20,955 nucleotides of DNA from Paenochrobactrum pullorum (GTDB taxonomy: Bacteria > Pseudomonadota > Alphaproteobacteria > Rhizobiales > Rhizobiaceae). The first letter of the stretch is position 1. Every line of letters begins with the position of its first letter. Under the pieces are notes generated by a model. The model saw nothing but the letters and a program-made list of their open reading frames with translations. It made no database searches and was not told where the DNA came from. The stretch is from assembly GCF_041929845.1 (NCBI RefSeq), contig NZ_JBHEEH010000026.1:1-20955 (forward strand). Direction: 5' to 3'. Both the position numbers and the translations under genes were made by a program. This document shows, one piece after another, positions 15,274-20,955 of this stretch.

Positions 15274-15345
15274 TTTGCAGCGTGGTTTCATCCCACGTCT
15301 GCGCAACAGAGGGCCTGTGTTCTCTGAGTTTCCGGATGATAGTCA
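15273..15345 (-). pseudogene. Remnant of an integrase 5' end
   Basis: Positions 15273-15303 are identical for 31 bp to 13688-13718, inside the first codons of integrase 2 on the same strand. A diverged, frame-breaking stretch (18 against 20 bp) follows, then renewed similarity (TCTGAGTTT-C/G-CGGATG) to the start region. The rest of the gene is missing: the copy stops at the stop codon of the preceding nuclease gene. With the conserved arm region that follows, this is the leftover head of a third integrase of the same subfamily. The 31-bp direct repeats bound a 1585-bp unit holding the integrase 2 head, arm region and nuclease gene. Confidence 0.75.
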
Positions 15346-15348
15346 TTA

Positions 15349-15410
15349 CATGATCTCCAATATGTGTTGGAGATCATGCGTGGATGCCTCGAAAGGGGTG
15401 CCAAGGGCTA
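15349..15410. promoter_or_regulatory. Arm region of the lost integrase with a perfect 12-bp inverted repeat
   Basis: CATGATCTCCAA (15349-15360) and TTGGAGATCATG (15367-15378) form a perfect inverted repeat with a 6-nt spacer. On the minus strand the second arm of the resulting hairpin contains the GGAG ribosome site, so it would sequester it. Boxes matching the integrase 2 and 3 arms follow at 15381 and 15401. The dyad is better preserved here than at the intact integrase 2. Confidence 0.55.
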
Positions 15411-15516
15411 TTCTGGTATACTCGCTATTATGGCGTTTACGATTAACTCTATCGTTAAAGACATTCTTGTCTGCGTCAGATAGTTGATGCTAGATCATCT
15501 GGGAATGGGGTAGGTC

Positions 15517-16800
15517 ATGCGTAAGTCTTTAATTTGTAGCATCGCAGCTTTATTTGGCGCGGTTTGCATAGTTGCTAGTGGAGCAGCGTCTGCAGGCGAA
15601 ACTAGTTTCGGACCCTTTACCGTTGCTGCTTCAAGGCCGGATGTGATCAATATGAATGGTATGATTACGCCCAGTGCTGCACTGGATTTTCGCAGGGCAT
15701 TGCGTGCAGCGCCTGATGCCAAATTAATCACGCTTAATAGTGATGGCGGCAGCGTGCAAGCTGGCTTGCTGATTGCTGATGACATTAACCAGCGTGCATT
15801 GGCAACATATATTCCCAAAGCTAGTAAGTGCTATTCTGCCTGCTCGTATATATTCCTTGCAGGTAAGGAACGGAAAGCTGACGGCGAATTGGGCGTGCAT
15901 CAGATATCATCGGATTCACGAGACCTTGTTGGCGCTCAATTAGCGATATCAGATATTATAGAGGTATTGAGTAGATTTGATACGCCTGCAGAGGTTATGC
16001 AGATCATGTTCAAAACCCCACCTGATGATATGCACGTATTCAGTCAGCAAGAGATACAGCAATACAAGCTCAACCGTTCAGGCGACGATCAAATAAAAAA
16101 TGGCCGACCAATTGAAAGCACGGTTTCTGCCAATCAAGAGAATGTGACAGAAACCGGTATACCAGATTCCGGTATACAGACACTGTCTAATGATCAGGCG
16201 TCGAATGTGGAAACTGAATCGCTTGCTAAGCTGTCACCGCTTGAAGAGTTCACCAAGCGTCCGAACAGAATAGCAGTTTATACAGGGTTGGATCTCTTCG
16301 GTGAAGATATATCCAGTGTGCGCGTGGTTGATGCCGCTGCATGCGCTAAAAACTGCCTTGAAATGAATGGACAGTGTAAGGCGTTCACGTTCAACACCAA
16401 TCCTAGGCTTAAAAAAGGCCCAAATTGTTTCTTGAAGTCGAACGAGGGTCGGGCAGATGGAAATAGCGTCGCTTTCTCTGGTCGTTTTCTTAGCGGTTCG
16501 GAGTCTGATCCCGAACCTTTTTCCATGGGTATGATTGATCCCGCGAAAGCGCTCTTTGATGATGTCGATTTGCCTGGCGGGGATTTGTCGCGTCGTCCTC
16601 ATGCCTCAGCTAAAACTCCCCTCGCGTGCCGTCTTGCGTGCATCGACAATAACCGCTGCGTGGCCTTCACTTATGTAAAGCCCAAAAAGGAATGTTGGCT
16701 AAAAGGAGCTGTAGGCACGCCGATGTTCGGAAAGGGATTGGTTACTGGTGTTAAAAGATACGAGACGTTTACTCCAGCCAAAGTTATTACTTTGAACTGA
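15517..16800 (+). CDS. Exported ClpP/crotonase-fold protein with two PAN/Apple-like domains
   Basis: A 427-aa protein with a signal peptide (MRKSLICSIAALFGAV, with small residues before a cut after ASA at ~26), so it should act in the periplasm or outside. Residues ~35-185 resemble COG3904-type periplasmic ClpP-fold proteins: LNSDGGS (73-79, oxyanion-like), the candidate nucleophile S107 in KCYSACSYIFLAG, and H128 in LGVHQ. A linker at ~190-245 is polar. Two cysteine-patterned modules follow, C276/C280/C287/C304 and C371/C375/C381/C393, each with a CxAFT segment, as in PAN/Apple binding domains. Activity is unproven and the third catalytic residue is not obvious. GGGG lies ~7 nt before the ATG. 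The HARE-nuclease gene follows 89 bp later on the same strand. Confidence 0.8.
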   Translation: MRKSLICSIAALFGAVCIVASGAASAGETSFGPFTVAASRPDVINMNGMITPSAALDFRRALRAAPDAKLITLNSDGGSVQAGLLIADDINQRALATYIPKASKCYSACSYIFLAGKERKADGELGVHQISSDSRDLVGAQLAISDIIEVLSRFDTPAEVMQIMFKTPPDDMHVFSQQEIQQYKLNRSGDDQIKNGRPIESTVSANQENVTETGIPDSGIQTLSNDQASNVETESLAKLSPLEEFTKRPNRIAVYTGLDLFGEDISSVRVVDAAACAKNCLEMNGQCKAFTFNTNPRLKKGPNCFLKSNEGRADGNSVAFSGRFLSGSESDPEPFSMGMIDPAKALFDDVDLPGGDLSRRPHASAKTPLACRLACIDNNRCVAFTYVKPKKECWLKGAVGTPMFGKGLVTGVKRYETFTPAKVITLN

Positions 16801-16889
16801 GGTCAAAATTGCTTGATATAGTAAGATTTTTCATTGGCAATTTTCGGTCGTGTTAAGTATCGAAATGAAATGACGCATTTGGGTGGAAA

Positions 16890-17840
16890 ATGTCTTTAGA
16901 ATTGAAAAATAGGGTTGTTGAGTTATTATCTTCCAACCCGGAAAAGCAATTTAAAGCTAGAGAAATTGCTATATGGATAGCTGAAACTTATCCGGATCAA
17001 GTTGCCGCCAAACTTGAACGCAGTAGCTCTCTAAATACACATGCAGAGGTTCTTACGCAGTTAGTAGCGGAAATTGGTGCTAATAGACCGTTGTGGCAAA
17101 ATAGCATTAAAGAGCTGAGGACTACAGAAGGTGTGAGGCCGCGTCTATATTATTGGACGATGTTATCAGAGGCTGAAGAGGTTCAGATAGCTGAAAGTTA
17201 TGTTGCGGCGGTGTCCACTGAAATTAAATCAAGCTCGCAGCCTACTTTAGCTCAGAATCAAGAAGAGCCTCAAAACAAGCTTAAAGAAAGTGATCTATAT
17301 CCTGCGCTTGTAGAATTTTTGAAAGCCGAGCACAACGTCAGCGGTTCACGTATAGATGAGAAACGCTCGTCTAATAATTATGGTGCTGGTGGTAATAAGT
17401 GGCTGTATCCTGATGTTGTTGGAATGGAGAACCTAACGGATGGTTTGCATCCGGAGGTGATAAGCGCCATACGTGAAAGCCGTGATCGACGGGTTCGTTT
17501 ATGGTCATTCGAGGTTAAGCTGCTTATCAATCGTTCTAATGTCAGAGAGACATATTTTCAGGCTGTTTCAAATTCGTCTTGGGCGAATTTTGGGTATTTG
17601 GTAGCTGCCAACTTTGAGGGTGTGGACACCTTAAAGGAGCTACGAATTTTGTATGCTGTCCATGGCATTGGATTAATACAACTTAATCCGGAGAATCCTA
17701 CTGAAAGCCAAATTCTTGTGCCTGCTCGGGAGAGGCAAGATATAGAATGGCCAATGTGCAGCAGGCTGGCAACTGAGAATAAAGACTTTAAGTCTTTTAT
17801 GAAAAAAGTCCGGCAGTTCTTTCAAACCGGCGATATGTAG
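16890..17840 (+). CDS. HARE-HTH plus PD-(D/E)XK protein (HrgA/COG2958-like)
   Basis: A 316-aa protein. Residues ~1-95 form a HARE-type winged helix (SSNPEKQFKAREIAIWIAE and RPRLYYWT), a domain known from restriction endonucleases and chromatin proteins. A glutamine- and serine-rich linker (~112-130) leads to a C-terminal restriction-like nuclease domain with E157, D175 (YPDVVG), E208-x-K210 (FEVKLL) and Q224 (TYFQAVSNSSWA), the D-ExK-Q order seen in Mrr-type enzymes. The layout matches the HrgA-like family (COG2958). A role in cutting modified or foreign DNA is likely from the fold but not shown. It starts at ATG 16890 with GGTGGA just upstream. It may share a transcript with the preceding exported protein. 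Confidence 0.8.
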   Translation: MSLELKNRVVELLSSNPEKQFKAREIAIWIAETYPDQVAAKLERSSSLNTHAEVLTQLVAEIGANRPLWQNSIKELRTTEGVRPRLYYWTMLSEAEEVQIAESYVAAVSTEIKSSSQPTLAQNQEEPQNKLKESDLYPALVEFLKAEHNVSGSRIDEKRSSNNYGAGGNKWLYPDVVGMENLTDGLHPEVISAIRESRDRRVRLWSFEVKLLINRSNVRETYFQAVSNSSWANFGYLVAANFEGVDTLKELRILYAVHGIGLIQLNPENPTESQILVPARERQDIEWPMCSRLATENKDFKSFMKKVRQFFQTGDM

Positions 17841-17961
17841 CCTTCGTGCCTCTCGCGTGGCTCTCGATAAGATACCAAGAAGGGGCTACGTAACAGAATA
17901 CGGTCTGTAAAGGGTGATTCCTGGTATGTGGTCGCTTTAACAGAATAAAATGGAGGAGAGG

Positions 17962-18012
17962 GTGGGTTTCTAACCCACGATGGAGTTGCCCGCACATCGC
18001 ATTTCGTGTGCG
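17962..18012. terminator. Two hairpins between convergent genes
   Basis: GTGGGTT-TCT-AACCCAC (17962-17978) is a perfect 7-bp stem. CGCACA with TGTGCG (17991-17996 and 18007-18012) is a second stem. They lie between the rightward HARE-nuclease gene and leftward integrase 3, where a bidirectional terminator would be expected. Neither has a long T run, so the call is tentative. Confidence 0.3.
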
Positions 18013-18032
18013 GCGTTACAATCATTGATTAT

Positions 18033-19019
18033 TCAGCCTAAGCGATCAACTAGATCGACCGCACGTAGATGACTGTAGCGTTGCAACATGCGCAGTTCTT
18101 TGTGTCCGGAAATCGTAGCAGTTTCAATGACGTTCAGACCTTTTTCTAAAAGGCGCGAGATTGCCTCGTGACGTAGATCATGGAAGCGGAAGTCAATCAT
18201 GTCAGCACGAACACGAAGATGCTCCCACGCTTGTCCTACAGCTGATTTTGTTAAGGGAAATACACGCTGATCAGCGCTTGCCTCTTTAAGTTCTACGAGG
18301 GTTCGCAAAGCAAGTTGTGACAGTGGGATGTCGCGGCTTTCACCATTCTTAGTCATATCCAAATGAGCTATCCGGCGATTGAAATCGATGTCTTGCCATT
18401 CAAGCGAAAGAATTTCACCTTGGCGCATAGCTGTTTCAAGCGCGATGATAATCAGTGAGCGCATATAAGGATTGCGAGCAGTATCTGCTGCTTCCAATAG
18501 CTTTTGCTCTTCACCTTCCTCTAAACGTCGTTCACGTCCACGTGGCGGTGATGGTCGTCTAATCATCCGGCAAGGATTTTGCATCAGATGGACACCCCAC
18601 TCTTTACGACCAATGTCGATGGCGTGCGCGAGCGTGTTCAGCTCTTTGAGTATTGTGGAGGTCGCAACAACCTTTAATCGTTCATCGCGATATAATGCAA
18701 TGTCTGTAGGGCTGAGCATGGCAAGCGTGCGATATGCAATTTCATGCTTCATAAGCACGCGAATGCGGTAAGTCTCAGTTTGTGCGCTGCGTTTGTGTGG
18801 CGTGATCTCTGTAAGATAGCGCTCAAGCAATTCCCGGAGTGTCATTTTCTCGGCAAGACGTGTATCGATGAAACCGCCGCCGCGATCTAATTCAGTCTCC
18901 AGATTGCGTGCCCATTTCTCAGCATCGGCTTTGGTGTCAAAACTCTTGGCTCGTGGTTTGAGCCCCTTACGGCGAACCTGTGCCTGCCAGCGTCCACGTA
19001 ATTTACGAATTGTAGCCAT
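18033..19019 (-). CDS. Tyrosine-type site-specific integrase 3, likely integrase of the island
   Basis: A complete 328-aa tyrosine recombinase of the same subfamily as integrase 2. Catalytic residues are R199 (TAMRQGEIL), K224 (TKNG), H280 and R283 (HDLRHE), H306 (SGHKE) and Y315 (QRYSHL). It starts at ATG (19019), with GGAG ~6 nt upstream. Its 5' end faces the right island end, ~410 bp from the displaced tRNA 5' half, the usual geometry of an island integrase beside its att site. I therefore assign it as the enzyme that inserted the 16.8-kb island. Integrase 2 is the alternative. The catalytic residues and reading frame are intact, so the island could still be mobile. Confidence 0.94.
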   Translation of the reverse strand: MATIRKLRGRWQAQVRRKGLKPRAKSFDTKADAEKWARNLETELDRGGGFIDTRLAEKMTLRELLERYLTEITPHKRSAQTETYRIRVLMKHEIAYRTLAMLSPTDIALYRDERLKVVATSTILKELNTLAHAIDIGRKEWGVHLMQNPCRMIRRPSPPRGRERRLEEGEEQKLLEAADTARNPYMRSLIIIALETAMRQGEILSLEWQDIDFNRRIAHLDMTKNGESRDIPLSQLALRTLVELKEASADQRVFPLTKSAVGQAWEHLRVRADMIDFRFHDLRHEAISRLLEKGLNVIETATISGHKELRMLQRYSHLRAVDLVDRLG

Positions 19020-19426
19020 AGAAACTCCATCCGATGTTTCAACAGTCTCTAGGATGCCCCTTTATAGGTGCCAAGGATGAAACCGGAATATGAGCTTGAC
19101 GGTATTGGTCGGCTTTGCATCATGATCGCAAGACCGGAAACATAGGTGCTGAGGAGAGTGGCGAGGTTGTGCCGATTGACCCGTTTTACGACTGGAAAAC
19201 ACGTCGGAACCTCGAGGGAACCAAGGTTTTTAAAATTGCCTCATCCTGATTTTCAGGGCAGCTCTTTCTCGTAGAGTGCCACGTAACATAGGCACTGACA
19301 ACGTTTGTCTGCCCAAGTGGCGGGGATGTGCCAGATACCAATTGTGACGCTATAAAAGCGTGATCACCTTGTTTAAGCAATTGAAATAATAGGAATATTT
19401 TAGAGCTTGACCGCGGCCTTCGGACT
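19020..19426. other. Right inner arm of the island, upstream of integrase 3
   Basis: No gene is supported. AGGATGCCCC (19051-19060) and GTGCCAAGGATG (19068-19079) match the boxes upstream of integrase 2, with the same 20-bp spacing. The core pentamer GGATG recurs 23 bp apart (19052 and 19075), about two helical turns. ACCGGAA occurs twice (near 19081 and 19133). CCTTCGGAC just before the att repeat (19417-19425) looks like a second, imperfect anticodon-loop core. Arm-type sites for integrase binding are the likely content. Confidence 0.5.
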
Positions 19427-19466
19427 CTTCGGAGGGCAGCACTCTATCCAGCTGAGCTACGGGTGC
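19427..19466 (-). pseudogene. Displaced 5' half of tRNA-Arg(CCG)
   Basis: The minus strand holds the first 40 nt of the tRNA: acceptor 5' strand GCACCCG, D arm, anticodon stem 5' strand and anticodon loop. It then stops abruptly and is followed by unrelated DNA instead of the T arm. A promoter-like pair (TTGGGT at 19500-19505 and TATATT at 19478-19483) is kept upstream, so a short useless transcript may still be made. This is the presumed native 5' half, displaced by island integration. Confidence 0.8.
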
Positions 19467-19477
19467 GCAGTCGCTTT
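19427..19477. repeat. Right att repeat of the island
   Basis: Identical to 2656-2706 over 51 bp in direct orientation. It marks the junction between island DNA on the left and presumed native chromosome on the right. Homology to the left copy continues, diverged, to ~19562 and resumes at 19604-19610. Confidence 0.8.
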
Positions 19478-19562
19478 AATATAAAGCTAAGCCGTTCTAA
19501 CCCAAGCGATCTTTCGTATCAATGGGGAAAGGCTGAATTGATTGTAGATTATGTGAATAATC

Positions 19563-19603
19563 CTACGGCAAAGGTCACAGGTTCGACTCCTGTTGGTATT
19601 GCC
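19563..19603 (+). pseudogene. tRNA-like 3' half, orphan
   Basis: The plus strand reads like the 3' half of a tRNA. CGGCAAAGGTCACAGG corresponds to the anticodon stem and variable region, a canonical T arm (ACAGG-TTCGACT-CCTGT) follows, and it ends in GGTATTGCC. It resembles the tRNA-Arg 3' half in the opposite orientation to the nearby 5' half. No matching 5' half precedes it. The 41 nt interrupt the homology with the left copy exactly between AATC and TGATGGG (2789-2799). It may be a leftover of another tRNA or of an older integration. Confidence 0.4.
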
Positions 19604-19750
19604 TGATGGGCTTGTTGCCTGCCATGTGCCTAGTGGCTAAGCCAAAAGATATCGCTATAAAAGTGCACAATTCTGATATGCATATCGTAACCCTTCAGTC
19701 AGCTTGCCCAATTACTGAAAAGAACTCTGAACATTTTTATCGAGGCTCTA

Positions 19751-20110
19751 ATGACAAACCCTACACGTATGATCGCAGTCTTACCTACCAATGATATACA
19801 TGCATCCATTAAGTTTTATGAGTTGTTAGGCTTCAAGCCTAAAGGTTCTGATGTTTATGATGGCTATCAAGTGTTAATTGATGGGAAGGGTTCAGAATTG
19901 CATCTTACTGTAGCGCCAGAAGATTGGCTAATCCCAGGTAAAAGCCCGTGTGGCGTTTATTGGTATGCTGACAATGTTGACGAACTCGCAGTGGTTGCTA
20001 GTAAATATGCCCTGCACCCACCACGCAAAACCTCTTGGGGGACATATGAATTCGCATTGTCAGACCCGGATGAAAACCTTATCAGAGTAGGAAGAATACT
20101 CGTCGATTAA
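19751..20110 (+). CDS. VOC-family protein (glyoxalase/bleomycin-resistance fold)
   Basis: A 119-aa single-domain protein with the paired beta-alpha-beta-beta-beta layout of the vicinal oxygen chelate superfamily. The first half opens with AVLPTNDIHASIKFYELLGF and contains ELHLTV. The second half has CGVYWYADNVDELA and ends SDPDENLIRVGRI, typical of bleomycin-resistance-like members that bind small molecules as dimers. The usual metal ligands are not clearly complete, so an antibiotic-binding or other non-enzymatic role is as likely as catalysis. The start ATG has GAGG 5 nt upstream, and a hairpin terminator lies 86 bp after the stop. It lies outside the island right end and is probably native chromosome. 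The substrate is unknown. Confidence 0.85.
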   Translation: MTNPTRMIAVLPTNDIHASIKFYELLGFKPKGSDVYDGYQVLIDGKGSELHLTVAPEDWLIPGKSPCGVYWYADNVDELAVVASKYALHPPRKTSWGTYEFALSDPDENLIRVGRILVD

Positions 20111-20195
20111 GTGGTTTCCGGTGCCCCAAGATTTAAGGTAGCGGGCAGACAATATTAAATTCTACGAAGTCCTAATAATATAATTATCGTGAATG

Positions 20196-20230
20196 CGGCG
20201 CCACAATCCTTCATGGCGCCGTTCTTGTGG
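20196..20230 (+). terminator. Terminator between VOC gene and type ISP remnant
   Basis: CGGCGCCA (20196-20203) and TGGCGCCG (20214-20221) form a perfect 8-bp GC-rich stem with a 10-nt loop. TTCTTG follows on the plus strand, giving a modest T tract for the VOC gene. The convergent remnant also ends just beyond it, so it may serve both directions. Confidence 0.5.
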
Positions 20231-20245
20231 TTGTGGTGTGGCTAC

Positions 20246-20950
20246 TTAAATATCTAGCTCGGGTAAGCTATTCACAATCTTCATCGTCTCAACGCTCACG
20301 GTTATTACGCGCTGGAACAATTCAAGAGGATATTTCGGATCGCCGATCGTTTCGTTTGTATAATCGTTGGCATCATTGACGATACCACTGTCTTTGTCTG
20401 TCTTGACAACTTGGCGCTCCATAACCCATTCAAGTGCTGGTTTGCCGTTGACGATGTAATCATAAGCTTCCAGCGGAATGTTCTGCATTGTGATATTGTC
20501 ATTATAAATGACAGTGGCGCGATCTTTTTCTTTACCTTTGCCTCCCCATTTCCATTTATTCGTATGGGTGACACGGTAGAATTTCTGTGGATTAGATTCT
20601 GCTTCCGGTATTAACCTGTGATCGCCTTCTTTGAACGTGACCATATAAGGCTCTACAGTTTCAAAATTCAAATGCAGATTACCAAGAGCCCGACCAGCAT
20701 CACGGAATGCTGCGAAGTCAGTATAGGTTTTTACAGCCGGAATGCGCGGCAACTGTTTGGCTAGGTTGTTAGCAAAGCGCTTGCGGTATTCAGGTGAGTG
20801 CAGTAGGCCGTAAATGTAATAAAACAGGTCTTCTTTGCTGATCTCTTCATCCGGATAGGCAGCCTGGAAATGCGCAAGTGGACTTGCTTCGTAAAAGTGG
20901 AGAGGTTTTCTTGAGTTGAAAGGAAACTTACATGACGAAGCGAGCAGATT
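20246..20950 (-). pseudogene. C-terminal fragment of a type ISP restriction-modification enzyme
   Basis: The minus-strand frame is open from a stop at 20951-20953 to the end at 20246, and contains no ATG before typical family sequence begins. It matches the C-terminal target-recognition end of single-polypeptide type ISP enzymes (nuclease, helicase, methylase and recognition in one ~1500-aa chain): AHFQAAYP, EDLFYYIYGLLHSPEYRKRF, LPRIPAVK, GRALGNLHLNFETVEPY, IPLEAYDYIVNGKPALEWVM, GIVNDANDY, YPLELFQRVITVSVETMKIV. Family-like sequence fades above ~20881, giving ~210 recognisable residues. Helicase, nuclease and methylase parts are absent, so the fragment should be inactive. An annotation from the TTG at 20752 would miss 40 conserved residues upstream of it. 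It is the scar of a lost defence system. Confidence 0.8.
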
Positions 20951-20955
20951 TTACG
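20932..20955 (+). CDS. Start of a rightward gene cut by the window edge
   Basis: An ATG at 20932 is preceded 7 nt upstream by a strong ribosome site (AAAGGA, 20919-20924) and opens eight codons (MTKRADFT) before the window ends. It overlaps the degenerate upstream end of the type ISP fragment on the other strand. This supports the idea that new DNA replaced the lost N-terminal part of that enzyme. Too short to name. Confidence 0.4.

Noticed and set aside
19186..19380. 64-codon leftward frame between integrase 3 and the right att
   Set aside because: No ribosome site, no motif, and it lies in the presumed integrase arm region.
1..20955. CRISPR array
   Set aside because: No regularly spaced direct repeats and no cas genes. 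The repeats seen are att-like, arm-site or inverted repeats.

Overview
The window looks like a mobile, defence-rich region of an alphaproteobacterial chromosome. This rests on the style of the three tyrosine integrases, the tRNA-Arg(CCG) target and the moderate base composition; genus cannot be fixed from the sequence. The first ~1.3 kb is clearly more AT-rich than the rest.

Layout. (1) Positions 1-2.5 kb: the end of one integrated element that continues to the left. It holds a partial coiled-coil protein, a small unknown gene with its own terminator, and integrase 1, whose 5' end faces the tRNA. (2) Positions 2619-2695 (minus): an intact tRNA-Arg(CCG). (3) Positions ~2.66-19.43 kb: a ~16.8 kb island. 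Its two ends both carry the 5' half of this tRNA plus the tRNA promoter region. From left to right it holds a complete type I restriction-modification operon (hsdM-hsdS-hsdR, transcribed leftward), a small unknown gene, a small exported protein, a serine resolvase, ~1.5 kb without a convincing gene but full of hairpins, integrase 2, a PD-(D/E)XK protein, a broken integrase 5' end, an exported ClpP-fold/PAN-like protein, a HARE-HTH plus nuclease protein, and integrase 3. (4) Right of 19.43 kb: a VOC-family gene, a truncated C-terminal piece of a type ISP restriction enzyme, and the first codons of a rightward gene cut by the window edge.

Interpretation. The 51-bp identity between the island ends begins in the anticodon loop and runs through the 5' half of the tRNA into its promoter. 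The simplest reading is that the island integrated within the anticodon region and brought its own 5' half and promoter, displacing the native 5' half and promoter to the right end. The whole tRNA is therefore probably a chimera. Integrase 1 on the other side indicates a second element at the same tRNA. Inside the island, integrases 2 and 3, the integrase remnant and their shared upstream arm motifs suggest assembly from integrase-plus-cargo modules. All recognisable cargo is restriction or nuclease related, with an unusual exported protease-like gene beside the HARE nuclease. The most unexplained stretch is the hairpin-rich, gene-poor segment at ~11.98-12.63 kb.
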